Assembly: GCF_017726655.1 (NCBI RefSeq)
Contig: NZ_CP072309.1
Coordinates: forward strand, 1,794,501 to 1,858,500
DNA: 64,000 nt
Origin: Agrobacterium tumefaciens
GTDB taxonomy: Bacteria; Pseudomonadota; Alphaproteobacteria; Rhizobiales; Rhizobiaceae
Reading direction: 5' to 3'
This document shows positions 34,178 through 43,383 of the stretch, piece by piece (the stretch's first letter is position 1; every line of letters begins with the position of its first letter). Under the pieces are notes generated by a model, which saw only the letters and a list, made by a program, of their open reading frames with translations, did no database searches and had not been told where the DNA came from. The translations under genes were made by a program, and so were the position numbers.

Positions 34178-36244
34178 CTACTTCCACATCGCCCTCATCC
34201 GCGCACCCACATCAATTCGGATCTGCTGCGCGCTGCGTTCGGAAGCGGCGGCTGAAACCAGTGGCCAGGTCATCGTCTCAAAAAACTGCAGCAATGTCGC
34301 CGGTATGAAACGTGTCCTGGCGGCGTAAACATGCCGGTCACCCTGCTGACTCTGCCCGCCTGTGAAGAAGCGTTGGGGCGTGATCAGCGACAGGCTGTCC
34401 TTGGCGCGGGTCATGGCGACGTAGAGCAGCCGGCGTTCCTCCTCCAGTTCCTGGGTGGTGCCGACACCGAGGTCGGAGGGGATGCAGCCGTCGACCACAT
34501 TGAGGATGAAGACGGAGCGCCACTCTTGACCTTTGGCGGAATGGATGGTCGAGAGGCTCAGATAATCCTCGTCAAGCAGCGGCACGCCGGCCTGATCGCT
34601 GGTGGCGTCCGGCGGATCGAGCGTCAGTTCAGTCAGAAAGCGCTCGCGCGATGGGTAGCCGCCGGCGATCTGCTCTAGCTGCAGCAGATCGGCCTTGCGG
34701 GTGTCCGCATCCTCATGCAGGCGTTCCAGATGCGGCTCGTACCACAGCCGAGCCTGCCCGATCTGGCCCGGCCAGTCATTTGGCGCCTGCCGCAGGCCTA
34801 CAAGCATTTGTGTAAAGGCTGCCCAGTCATCGCCGGTCTTCGGCGGCGACGGAATTTCGGCGAGGGCAAGCAGCGGCTCTGGGTCTGTCGCAATCGCATC
34901 GAGAATGTTGCCAGCCTTCTTCGGTCCGATGCCTGGCAGCATCTGCAGCAGCCGGAAACCGGCGACGCGGTCGCGCGGGTTCTGTGCGAAACGCAGCGCG
35001 GCCAGCATATCTTTCACGTGGGCGCTGTCCAGGAATTTCAGGCCGCCGAATTTGACGAAGGGGATGTTGCGGCGGGTCAGTTCCACCTCGAGCGGACCAC
35101 TATGGCTGGAGGTGCGGAACAGCACGGCCTGCTGTTTCAGCGTCATGCCGCTCTCGCGATTGGCGAGGATCTGGTCGATGATGAAGTTCGCCTGCTCGGT
35201 TTCATCCTTCACCGTTACGAGCCTTGGGCGCTCAAGCGATACCCGCTCGGTCCAGAGGTTCTTGGTGAAGCGCTCGCGCGCGAGATCAATGACGCCGTTG
35301 GCGGCGGCAAGGATCGGCTGCGTGGAGCGATAGTTGCGGTCCAGCGTGATGATATCGGCCGCCGGGCTGAAGGAAGCCGGGAAATCGAGGATGTTGCGAA
35401 CGGTCGCTGCGCGGAAAGAATAAATCGACTGCGCATCGTCGCCCACCACGGTCAAGCCGCGGCCACCGGGCTTCAGCGCCATCAGCACCGAAGCCTGCAG
35501 CCGGTTGGTATCCTGATATTCATCGACCATCACATGGTCGAAGCGGTTGCCTATATCATCAGCCAGAACGGGGTCGCTGACCATCTGGGACCAGTAGAGC
35601 AGAAGATCGTCGTAATCGAGCACGTTCTGGACCTGTTTGGCCTCGACATAGGCCGCGAACAGTTCCCTGAGTTCGCTTTCCCAGTTGGCAACCCAGGGAT
35701 AATGCTGGCGCAAGATGTCCTTGAGTGGTGTCTGGGAATTCACGACGCGCGAATAGATCGCAAGACAGGTGCCCTTTGTCGGAAAGCGGCTTTCGGTTTT
35801 CGAGAAACCCAGCTCGTGCCGGGCAAGATTCATCAGGTCGGCGCTGTCTTCGCGGTCGTGGATGGTGAAATCGATGTTGAGCCCGATTTGCTCGGCATAG
35901 ATGCGCAACAGCCGTGCACCAATGCCGTGAAACGTGCCGGACCAGGCCAATGCATCTGTCATGATTGCCGAATTTGCCCCGAGGACCTGCTTGCATATCC
36001 GTTCGACACGGCGCGCCATCTCGGAGGCTGCGCGCCTTGAGAACGTCATCAGCAGGATGCGGCGGGGATCGGCGCCATTCACGATCAGATGCGCAACACG
36101 GTGAGCCAGCGTATTGGTCTTGCCCGAACCGGCGCCGGCGATGATCAAAAGCGGACCGGCGACATGTCCATCCACCAGTCCAACCCCATGTTCCACGGCC
36201 TTGCGTTGCTGCTCGTTCAGTTTTTCCAGATAGGCAACCGCCAT
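34178..36244 (-). CDS. UvrD/PcrA-like superfamily 1 DNA helicase
   Basis: This 688-residue 3'-5' helicase has all core motifs: LLIIAGAGSGKTNTLAHRVA (Walker A, about 31-50), LLMTFSRRAASEMARR (Ia), VMVDEYQDTNRL (II), VVGDDAQSIYSFRAA (III), LDRNYRSTQPIL (IV), LSTIHSAKGQEWRSVFI (V) and LLYVAMTRAKDSL (VI). It is shorter than typical UvrD, and rhizobia usually carry a longer main copy elsewhere, so this is probably an additional UvrD/Rep-like enzyme for repair or replication restart. The frame is intact and G+C is typical of the core. It stands alone. Confidence 0.9.
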   Translation of the reverse strand: MAVAYLEKLNEQQRKAVEHGVGLVDGHVAGPLLIIAGAGSGKTNTLAHRVAHLIVNGADPRRILLMTFSRRAASEMARRVERICKQVLGANSAIMTDALAWSGTFHGIGARLLRIYAEQIGLNIDFTIHDREDSADLMNLARHELGFSKTESRFPTKGTCLAIYSRVVNSQTPLKDILRQHYPWVANWESELRELFAAYVEAKQVQNVLDYDDLLLYWSQMVSDPVLADDIGNRFDHVMVDEYQDTNRLQASVLMALKPGGRGLTVVGDDAQSIYSFRAATVRNILDFPASFSPAADIITLDRNYRSTQPILAAANGVIDLARERFTKNLWTERVSLERPRLVTVKDETEQANFIIDQILANRESGMTLKQQAVLFRTSSHSGPLEVELTRRNIPFVKFGGLKFLDSAHVKDMLAALRFAQNPRDRVAGFRLLQMLPGIGPKKAGNILDAIATDPEPLLALAEIPSPPKTGDDWAAFTQMLVGLRQAPNDWPGQIGQARLWYEPHLERLHEDADTRKADLLQLEQIAGGYPSRERFLTELTLDPPDATSDQAGVPLLDEDYLSLSTIHSAKGQEWRSVFILNVVDGCIPSDLGVGTTQELEEERRLLYVAMTRAKDSLSLITPQRFFTGGQSQQGDRHVYAARTRFIPATLLQFFETMTWPLVSAAASERSAQQIRIDVGARMRAMWK

Positions 36245-36656
36245 CCTGCACTAATCCTCGATATCTGTTCTAGGCGAAGTTGCCTGCCCGAAAACGGCGG
36301 GCGACTGAGCCCGCGCGGCCATTTCGCCTTCGTGCCGCAATGATTAGCAAAGACTCAAACAGCAAGCCAGAACAAATGCTGAACGTAAAGGCCTTGCTGC
36401 ACAAGTCCGGTTGGCGCCATCACCTGACAGCTCGATTTCTCAAGTCTCTTCCGCGAATGTTGCCTCAGCAGCGGAAGCGGATATGCTGTCGGCGCATCGC
36501 CGGAAATCAGATGAGGCAGTTGTCTCATTGGTTTGAAATAAAGAGATATTTCATGTTTTTCGAGGCGCTTTTCCTGCTTTTTCCGGGAGCGTTGAACCCG
36601 ATCAGGTTTGACGGTCATTACCCCGGAAGAGGCTTATTCACTGGGAGGAAAAAATC
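36245..36656. other. Intergenic stretch
   Basis: About 410 bases lie between the helicase start and the hydrolase gene. Small open frames on both strands have no ribosome sites or motifs. The stretch should hold both divergent promoters, but none was clearly recognised. Confidence 0.4.
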
Positions 36657-37394
36657 ATGAGACGACTTAAATTCTGCCTGATCGCTCTGGCCGCAATCAC
36701 TGCCTCGACATTTGCACAGGCCGAACAGAAAGCGATGAAATCCGATGTTACCATCGCTTCTGACCTCAACTACCTGCTTTATACGCCCAAGGATTACGCC
36801 GGCTCGAACAAGACCTATCCTCTTGTCGTCTGGCTGCATGGCGGCGATCAGGGCGGCAGCGACGTCGAAAAGCTACGGTCGAGCGGCTTGCCGAAAATGA
36901 TAGAGGAGGGGCGTGACTTTCCCTTCCTGGTGTTTTCACCCCAAAATCCGAGCGAGGAACTACTTTACCCGATCGAGCGTGTCGCCAGTGTTCTTGAGGC
37001 GGTGGTGGCCAACCACCGGGTGGACCGGGAGCGCATCTATCTGATCGGCTATAGCCGGGGAGGGTTCGGCGCATGGTCCATGGCAGAGCAGTTTCCTCAA
37101 ACATTCGCCGCGGTGGTTCCGATTGCCGGCGACGGCATTCGGCACTACCTCAATCGAACGAACGAGAAGGCGGCTTTCTGGGCCTTTCATGGCGCAGATG
37201 ACGAGGTGATCCCGCTGTCCGATACAGTGGTGCTCGTGCAACGTCTTAAGGAGCTGAAGCGCTATGTTCGGCTCACCGTGCTTGAGGACACTGACCATCA
37301 GGCGGTCGAGGGAAAGGTGCTGAACGACGAGGCGATGTGGACTTGGTTGCTTGAGAAGAAGCTTGCGGGCGAAAAAGCGCCCTCGAATCCGTAA
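36657..37394 (+). CDS. Secreted alpha/beta hydrolase (esterase/depolymerase-like)
   Basis: The 245 residues start MRRLKFCLIALAAITASTFA with a signal peptide ending near AQA-EQ. The hydrolase fold is clear: YPLVVWLHGGDQGG (oxyanion loop), IYLIGYSRGGFGAWSM (nucleophile Ser in G-x-S-x-G), WAFHGADDEVIP (catalytic Asp) and LEDTDHQAV (catalytic His). It looks like the dienelactone/PHB-depolymerase-like esterases often annotated as carboxylesterase. It is expected in the periplasm or outside the cell. GGAGG lies upstream of the ATG. No operon partner is seen. Confidence 0.8.
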   Translation: MRRLKFCLIALAAITASTFAQAEQKAMKSDVTIASDLNYLLYTPKDYAGSNKTYPLVVWLHGGDQGGSDVEKLRSSGLPKMIEEGRDFPFLVFSPQNPSEELLYPIERVASVLEAVVANHRVDRERIYLIGYSRGGFGAWSMAEQFPQTFAAVVPIAGDGIRHYLNRTNEKAAFWAFHGADDEVIPLSDTVVLVQRLKELKRYVRLTVLEDTDHQAVEGKVLNDEAMWTWLLEKKLAGEKAPSNP

Positions 37395-37507
37395 ATTCGG
37401 GCCGACCGCTGTTTTTTACAGCTGACATTGCCGTTTCTGCCGCGTTTTGCCATTACAGCGCAGGCTTGCGATAATCTGCGACCCTTTCAGCGAATGCACT
37501 TTATCGC

Positions 37508-37564
37508 TTGACTCCCTACGCGGAGATGGTGCTAATACGCATTAGCTGCTAATACGTATTAGCA
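37508..37564 (+). promoter_or_regulatory. Promoter with two adjacent palindromic operators before lacI
   Basis: A likely -35 TTGACT (37508-37513) and -10 GCTAAT (37531-37536) are spaced by 17 bases. The -10 lies in the first of two adjacent palindromes: GCTAATACGCATTAGC (37531-37546, nearly perfect) and TGCTAATACGTATTAGCA (37547-37564, perfect). The centre and length are typical of LacI-family sites. They sit just upstream of the lacI-type gene at 37593, so autoregulation and control of the whole operon are likely. Confidence 0.8.
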
Positions 37565-37592
37565 GGGAACGGATGCCGGAGGAGGGCATGGC

Positions 37593-38663
37593 GTGTCCAG
37601 TCACAGACGTCTCACGCAGAACGATATCGCCAAGCTTGCCGGTGTCAGCCAGGCAACGGTGTCTCTTGTTCTGAACGGCGCGCCGGCAGCGGTCGCGCGC
37701 ATCCCGGACGAAACCCGGGAAAGGGTGCAGGCCGTCATTCGCCAGACCGGTTATGTTGCCGATCCGATTGCGCGGCGCATGGCCAAGGGGCTGAACCGGA
37801 TCCTCGGCGTTTTCACCTATGAGCCAGCATTCCCGAGCGCCCAGGCTGATTTCTTTACGCCCTTCCTGCTGGGTATCGAAGAAGAGGCGCAACAGCAGGC
37901 TTATGATCTTCTGCTGCTGACGAGCGCCGGTGTCGGCGATAACCGCAAGATTTTCTCGGAGGGCAACAGGCTTCGGATTGCGGACGGCTGTCTGGTTCTC
38001 GGCCGCGAGTTCGATCGCAAGGAACTCGCCCGGCTGGTTTCGGAAGACTATCCCTTCGTCGCGATCGGCCGCCGTGAAGATGCCGGTGGTCCGGTTCCCT
38101 ATGTCGGCGGCGACTACGCCGCGGGCACGCGTCAGCTTGTCGAAGACGCCATCGCGCTGGGACACACCAGGCTCGCCTATATCGGACCTTATGGTCCGGC
38201 AGAATCGATTGCCGATCGCTGGCAAGGTTTCAGCGCGGCGCTCGCAGATGCGGCCATGATTGCCCTGCATATCAAGGCGGTCAACCGCCCGGCCGAGAAA
38301 ATACTTGATGCCATCATTGAGAGCGGGGCCACAGTCGCCTTCTTCATAGAATTGGCCGATGCCGTGCGCGTCGAGGCACTGGCGCGGGCGAGGGGGCTTG
38401 TCGTGCCGGACGCATTTTCGATGATCGTGCTTGGCAGCCATATCAGGGCCGCACGCAGCCCCGTGCGTTTCACCTCCTATGAAATTCCGCGCGAGGAGAT
38501 GGGGCGGCAGGCAACCGCCATGCTGGTCAACCGCATCGAGACCGGCAGCGCCGGTGGGCAAATCCTTCTCAAATGTGAACCCGTCAAGGGAGAGACGTTG
38601 GGGCCGGCCCCGACCGGCTCTGCAAACAAGTCCTCAGTCAACAAAACGGATGTGACGTCGTGA
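37593..38663 (+). CDS. LacI-family transcriptional regulator
   Basis: The 356-residue protein starts at GTG 37593 (SSHRRLTQNDIAKLAGVSQA after the first residue), seven bases after GGAGGAGGG. The helix-turn-helix and hinge are clear: TQNDIAKLAGVSQATVSLVL and YVADPIARRMAKGLNRILGV. The rest is a periplasmic-binding-protein-like effector domain (GVFTYEP, DGCLVLGREFD, YVGGDYAAGTRQLVEDAI). It is the first gene of an operon with an FAD oxidoreductase (overlapping by four bases) and a sugar ABC transporter. It probably represses the operon through the tandem palindromes until the sugar is present. Confidence 0.92.
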   Translation: MSSHRRLTQNDIAKLAGVSQATVSLVLNGAPAAVARIPDETRERVQAVIRQTGYVADPIARRMAKGLNRILGVFTYEPAFPSAQADFFTPFLLGIEEEAQQQAYDLLLLTSAGVGDNRKIFSEGNRLRIADGCLVLGREFDRKELARLVSEDYPFVAIGRREDAGGPVPYVGGDYAAGTRQLVEDAIALGHTRLAYIGPYGPAESIADRWQGFSAALADAAMIALHIKAVNRPAEKILDAIIESGATVAFFIELADAVRVEALARARGLVVPDAFSMIVLGSHIRAARSPVRFTSYEIPREEMGRQATAMLVNRIETGSAGGQILLKCEPVKGETLGPAPTGSANKSSVNKTDVTS

Positions 38664-40270
38664 AAGACATGAAAGCAGATATTCTCGTGGTCGGTGGCGG
38701 CCTTGGCGGCGTAGCGGCGGCACTGGCGGCCGCACGAGTGGGCAAACGCGTGATCATGACCGAAGAATACGACTGGATCGGCGGCCAATTGACCAGTCAG
38801 GCCGTTCCTTCGGACGAGCATACATGGGTTGAACAGTTCGGCATCACCCGGTCCTACCGGGCGCTGCGCAACGGTGTGCGGCAATATTATCGAGACCATT
38901 ATCCGCTGACGGAAGGCGCGCGCGCGTGGGGTGACCTTAATCCGGGCGGCGGATGGGTGAGCCGCATCTGCGCCGAGCCGCGTGTCAGCCTCGCGGTCAT
39001 GGAAAGCATGCTGATGCCCTATATTGGCGCAGGTCGCCTGACGATACTCAAGCCCTGGCGTCCTGTCGCGGCCGATGTGGACGGCGACTTGGTTCGCTCC
39101 GTGACCCTCCGCCATCGCGACAGCGGCGCTGAAATCGTCATATCCGCCGATTACGTACTCGACGCCACCGAACTTGGCGATCTGCTGCCGATAACCGGCA
39201 CGGAATATGCCAAGGGTTTTGAGGCGCAGTCGGACACGGAAGAACCGAGCGCGCCAGAGCACGCTCAACCGGACAATGTGCAGGCTGTCTCAATCTGCTT
39301 TGCCATTGACCATGTCGATGGCGACCAGACGATCGACAAGCCTGAGAACTACGACTATTGGCGCTCCTACCAGCCGCATTTCTGGGGTGGTCCGCTCCTC
39401 GGCTTCACCGCGCCCCATCCGCGCACGCTCGAGCATACCACCCGCTCCTTCACGCCAAATCCCGATGATAATCCCCTGCTGGTCGATGCCGACCAGCGCA
39501 AGGGCGGCGGTGATGAGAATCTCTGGATTTTCCGGCGCATCGCAGCACGGAAAAACTTTGCGCCCGGCTTCTATCAGTCGGATATCTGCCTCGTGAATTG
39601 GCCGATGATCGATTACATGGATGGCACGATCATCGATGTGACCGAGGAAGAAAAGGCGCGCCACCTGAAGGCGGCGGCAGATCTTTCTTATTCGGTGTTT
39701 TACTGGCTGCAGACGGAAGCACCGCGCCTTGATGGCGGGCAGGGGTTCCGCGGGCTTCGGCTGCGTGGCGACATCACCGGTACCGACCATGGGCTTGCCA
39801 TGGCACCCTACATTCGCGAAAGCCGCCGTATCAAGCCGGTGACGCGCATCGTCGAGCAGGATCTTTCCTACACGGTTCGCGGTGAAAGAGGCGCTGTCCG
39901 CTATCGCGACAGCATCGGTATCGGCATGTACCGCATCGACCTGCATCCATCGACAGGCGGCGACAACTATATCGACGTGCCATCCTGCCCGTTTGAAATA
40001 CCGCTCGGTGCGCTGATCCCGCAGCGGGTGAGAAACCTGATCCCGGCCGGCAAGAACATCGGCACGACGCATATTACCAATGGTTGCTACCGCCTTCATC
40101 CGGTCGAATGGAACATCGGCGAAGTGGCCGGGATGCTTGCGGCGCACTGCCTGGAAAATGGCCTCACGCCACATCAGGTGCAGGAAGACGATGACCGCCT
40201 GGAAGCCTTCCAGACGCAGCTGACCCGTCAGGGCATCGAAATACGCTGGCCTGATATCGCGGCCTATTAG
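38660..40270 (+). CDS. FAD-dependent oxidoreductase (FAD_oxidored family)
   Basis: The 536-residue protein starts at GTG 38660 inside the lacI stop (GTGA). The N-terminus ADILVVGGGLGGVAAALAAA is a classic Rossmann FAD site, followed by VIMTEEYDWIGGQLTSQAVP. The downstream FAD contact YVLDATELGDLLP and the late segment LIPAGKNIGTTHITNGCYRL, HPVEWNIGEVAGMLA match the FAD_oxidored family (PF12831), known mainly from sugar-utilisation loci and poorly characterised. No signal peptide is seen, so it is cytoplasmic. Its place between a LacI regulator and a sugar ABC transporter suggests that it oxidises the imported sugar or derivative. Confidence 0.82.
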   Translation: MKDMKADILVVGGGLGGVAAALAAARVGKRVIMTEEYDWIGGQLTSQAVPSDEHTWVEQFGITRSYRALRNGVRQYYRDHYPLTEGARAWGDLNPGGGWVSRICAEPRVSLAVMESMLMPYIGAGRLTILKPWRPVAADVDGDLVRSVTLRHRDSGAEIVISADYVLDATELGDLLPITGTEYAKGFEAQSDTEEPSAPEHAQPDNVQAVSICFAIDHVDGDQTIDKPENYDYWRSYQPHFWGGPLLGFTAPHPRTLEHTTRSFTPNPDDNPLLVDADQRKGGGDENLWIFRRIAARKNFAPGFYQSDICLVNWPMIDYMDGTIIDVTEEEKARHLKAAADLSYSVFYWLQTEAPRLDGGQGFRGLRLRGDITGTDHGLAMAPYIRESRRIKPVTRIVEQDLSYTVRGERGAVRYRDSIGIGMYRIDLHPSTGGDNYIDVPSCPFEIPLGALIPQRVRNLIPAGKNIGTTHITNGCYRLHPVEWNIGEVAGMLAAHCLENGLTPHQVQEDDDRLEAFQTQLTRQGIEIRWPDIAAY

Positions 40271-40319
40271 GACGGCGGTTTGCCGTCTCATCGAACCCAT
40301 CTTTGGAGGAGGACCGGGA

Positions 40320-41591
40320 ATGAACAATCATTTTAAACTGAAATCCACGGCCTGTGCGCTTGCCCTGATTGGCTCGTTTGCGTTTGCGGGCGGAGCGGTT
40401 GCGCAGGATGCGGTTAATCTGCGCATGACGATCTGGAGCGCCAACGAGGCGCATCTCAAGCTCTTCAACGAGATCGCAGCCGGTTTCAAGAAGGATCATC
40501 CAAATGTCAGCGTGACTTATGAGTCCCTGCCTTTCGATACCTACACGACTGCACTCACCACACAGATCGCGGGCGGCAACGCACCTGACATGGCCTGGAT
40601 TTTCGAGACGTCGGCTTATGATTTCGTCAAGTCCGGGGCGCTCTACCCGCTGACGGACACACTGAAGGCTGCGCCGGGATATAATCTTGAGGAGGTCGGT
40701 GCCGGCGCCACGGAACGCTGGTCGCAGGACGGTACGCTTTACGCCTATCCGTTTTCGACCTCGCCCTTCGCCGTCTTCGTCAATAACGATCTTATCAAGG
40801 CTGCCGGGGCCAAAACCCCAGCCGACATGATCGCTGCCGGCGAATGGACCTGGGACAACGCCATCGCCACGGCGTCGGCTGTCGCCAAGACCGGAAAGGG
40901 CGGGCTTGTCGTCCGCGATTTCAATTACCAGAGCTGGCAATATCTCACCTCCGTCTGGAATGGCTGGGGGGCTTCACCCTGGAGCGCTGACGGCGCCACC
41001 TGCACCATGGCGGAAAAGCCGATGGCGGATGCCATTTCGTTCATCCACGACGCCATCTTCGACAAGAAGGCCATTCCGGGCCCCGGCGAGACGGTCGATT
41101 TTTTTGCTGGCAATGCGGCGATGACGATTACGCAGATCAGCCGTGCCTCGCTTCTGCCGAAGGACAAGCCATTTGGCTGGGACCTCGTGCCTCTTCCAAA
41201 GGGCCCTGCGGGCGATTATGCGCTGATCGGCCAGGCGGGTATCGGCGTCATGCAATCAGGCAAGAATGCCGAGACCGCGGCGCAATTCGTGGCTTACATG
41301 ACCAATCCGGAAAATTCCGCCAAACTCAGCCAGTTCTTCCCTTCAGCGCGCAAGTCTTTGCTGAATGCGCAGGTGCTGAAAAAGACGAACCCGCTTCTCA
41401 GCGAGGAGCAGATCGAAAAGGTTGTCATCTCAGGCATCTCGACTGGCAAGGTCATGCCCGGCCACACCGGTTTCGCGCAGATCCAGCAGATCGTGCGTTC
41501 GAACCTCGACGCCGTCTGGCGGCCGCAGGCCGATGTGGCCGGCGCGCTTCAAAAAATCTGCGTCCAGATCGGGCCGCTCTTGAAGCGCTGA
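40320..41591 (+). CDS. Sugar ABC transporter, periplasmic binding protein (family 1)
   Basis: The 423 residues start MNNHFKLKSTACALALIGSF with a signal peptide cleaved near AVA-QD. The mature protein is a family 1 extracellular solute-binding protein: VNLRMTIWSANEAHLKLFNE, FDTYTTALTTQIAGGNAPDM, WSQDGTLYAYPFSTSPFAVF. GGAGG lies just before the ATG. It is followed by two permeases and an ATPase, forming a complete carbohydrate importer of the CUT1 type. The substrate cannot be read from sequence. Confidence 0.9.
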   Translation: MNNHFKLKSTACALALIGSFAFAGGAVAQDAVNLRMTIWSANEAHLKLFNEIAAGFKKDHPNVSVTYESLPFDTYTTALTTQIAGGNAPDMAWIFETSAYDFVKSGALYPLTDTLKAAPGYNLEEVGAGATERWSQDGTLYAYPFSTSPFAVFVNNDLIKAAGAKTPADMIAAGEWTWDNAIATASAVAKTGKGGLVVRDFNYQSWQYLTSVWNGWGASPWSADGATCTMAEKPMADAISFIHDAIFDKKAIPGPGETVDFFAGNAAMTITQISRASLLPKDKPFGWDLVPLPKGPAGDYALIGQAGIGVMQSGKNAETAAQFVAYMTNPENSAKLSQFFPSARKSLLNAQVLKKTNPLLSEEQIEKVVISGISTGKVMPGHTGFAQIQQIVRSNLDAVWRPQADVAGALQKICVQIGPLLKR

Positions 41592-41601
41592 GGAGAAAAC
41601 C

Positions 41602-42534
41602 ATGGCTGTCGCGCAGGATATTGCCCGTACTCAGGATCGTCCGGCCCCGGCGTTCTGGACCATCGCGCGGCGCGACAGCCTTGCGGGCTTCCTGTTCATC
41701 GCCCCGCAGCTGATCGGCATCGTCATCTTCGTTCTGATCCCGCTCGGGCTGGTGTTCTGGTATTCGCTGCATGAATGGAATGTGCTCGCCAACACCTTCA
41801 CCTATACGGGTGCGCAGAACTACCGGATGTTGGTCGAGGACGACAATCTTCGCGACGTCCTTGGCGCGACGGCGATTTTTTCGGCCGGGCTCGTCGTGTT
41901 CAACCTTTCACTGGCGCTGCTTCTGGCCGTATTACTGAACCAGAAACTAGCTGGCATCGCGATATTCCGGACGCTGTTCTTCTCGCCTGTCGTCGTCTCG
42001 CTGGTTGCCTGGACGATCGTCTGGGGGTTCCTGTTGCAGAAAAATGGCGGCATCAACGGCATGTTGCTGATGGCCGGCATCGAAGGCCCCAACTGGCTGC
42101 GCGAGGAGACGACCGCGATGATTTCAGTCATCGTCGTGCAGGTCTTCAAGAATGTCGGGCTTAACATGATCCTGTTTCTGGCGGCACTTCAGGGTGTGCC
42201 GAAAGAACTCTACGAAGCCGCCCGCATCGACGGTGCGCCCGCCTTCAAGCAGTTTCGTCGCATTACCCTGCCGATGATCAGCCCGACGATCCTGTTAACC
42301 TCGATCATTACGATTGTTGGCTCGCTGCAGGTTTTTGCGCAGATCGCAGTTCTGACCCAGGGGGGGCCAGGTCTCTCGACCACGGTGCTGGTCTATTACC
42401 TCTATCAGCAGGCCTTCCAGTTTCATTTCTTTGGCTACGGCTCGACGCTGTCCATCCTGCTGTTTGTGATCGTCGCCGTACTGACCTTCGCCCAGTGGCA
42501 GATGCGCAAGAGAATCGTCTTTTATGAAAGCTGA
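41602..42534 (+). CDS. Sugar ABC transporter permease (MalF-type)
   Basis: The 310-residue protein has about six membrane segments, the first being LAGFLFIAPQLIGIVIFVLI. The EAA loop that contacts the ATPase is EAARIDGAPAFKQFRRITLP. It begins ten bases after the binding-protein stop and overlaps the next permease by eleven bases. Inner membrane; forms the channel with the gene at 42524. Confidence 0.9.
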   Translation: MAVAQDIARTQDRPAPAFWTIARRDSLAGFLFIAPQLIGIVIFVLIPLGLVFWYSLHEWNVLANTFTYTGAQNYRMLVEDDNLRDVLGATAIFSAGLVVFNLSLALLLAVLLNQKLAGIAIFRTLFFSPVVVSLVAWTIVWGFLLQKNGGINGMLLMAGIEGPNWLREETTAMISVIVVQVFKNVGLNMILFLAALQGVPKELYEAARIDGAPAFKQFRRITLPMISPTILLTSIITIVGSLQVFAQIAVLTQGGPGLSTTVLVYYLYQQAFQFHFFGYGSTLSILLFVIVAVLTFAQWQMRKRIVFYES

Positions 42535-43366
42535 CCTTTCCCCACGCATGCAAGTCGCTCTTTACGGGGTGTTGTGCGTGCTCCTGATCCCGTTCGTCTT
42601 TCCGACCTGGTGGATGGTGACGTCATCGATCAAGCCGATCAGCGATATCTTCGCCTTCCCGCCGCAATTCTTCCCGCAAAACCAGGACTGGACGAGCTAT
42701 TCCAAGGTCTTCGAGTTGCAGCCTTTCGTGCGGCAATACTGGAATTCCGCCTACATCGCAGCTGTCGTGACGGCAGGAACGATGATCATATCGTCCATGG
42801 CAGGCTATGCTTTTGCGCGGATCCGGTTTCCGGGCGCAAATCTCATTTTCATGGTCGTACTGCTTGGCCTGCTCATTCCGTCGGAGGTCACGATCGTGCC
42901 GCTGTTTCAGATGTTTCTGAAGGCGGGCATGGTCAACACACACTGGCCGCTCATTCTTGTGCCGATCTTCGGTGCGCCCAGTGTTTTTGCCACTTTCGTC
43001 ATGCGGCAGTTCTTCGTGACGCTGCCCGCCGAGCTCGAAGAGGCGGCGCGTGTCGATGGTCTCGGGCGCTTCAAGATATTCCGCAGGATCGCGCTGCCGC
43101 TGGCAAAACCGGCGCTGGCCTCGGTTGCGATCTTCACCTTCCTGCACTCCTGGAACCTGTTCCTTGAGCCTATCGTCTTTCTCTCCAGCGCAGAGATGTT
43201 CACGCTGCCGCAGGCGCTGACCCAATATACCGACGCCTATGGCGGACCGATGTGGAATATCCAGCTTGCCGCAGCGACGCTGACGGCGCTGCCCGTGCTC
43301 ATCGTCTTCGTGATTGCCCAGAAGCAGTTCGTCGAAGGCCTCGCCCATACCGGCCTCAAGGGCTGA
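42524..43366 (+). CDS. Sugar ABC transporter permease (MalG-type)
   Basis: This 280-residue protein has six membrane segments. The start MKADLSPRMQVALYGVLCVL lies inside the end of the previous permease gene. The EAA loop reads EEAARVDGLGRFKIFRRIAL, followed by PLAKPALASVAIFTFLHSWN, both hallmarks of MalG-type subunits of CUT1 importers. The gene is followed after 17 bases by the ATPase gene. Confidence 0.9.
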   Translation: MKADLSPRMQVALYGVLCVLLIPFVFPTWWMVTSSIKPISDIFAFPPQFFPQNQDWTSYSKVFELQPFVRQYWNSAYIAAVVTAGTMIISSMAGYAFARIRFPGANLIFMVVLLGLLIPSEVTIVPLFQMFLKAGMVNTHWPLILVPIFGAPSVFATFVMRQFFVTLPAELEEAARVDGLGRFKIFRRIALPLAKPALASVAIFTFLHSWNLFLEPIVFLSSAEMFTLPQALTQYTDAYGGPMWNIQLAAATLTALPVLIVFVIAQKQFVEGLAHTGLKG

Positions 43367-43383
43367 AGAACCGGATTTAATCG

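Noticed and set aside
34715..36040. Plus-strand open frame of 441 codons opposite the helicase gene
   Set aside because: It is the antisense shadow of a gene with all helicase motifs; high G+C keeps this frame open.
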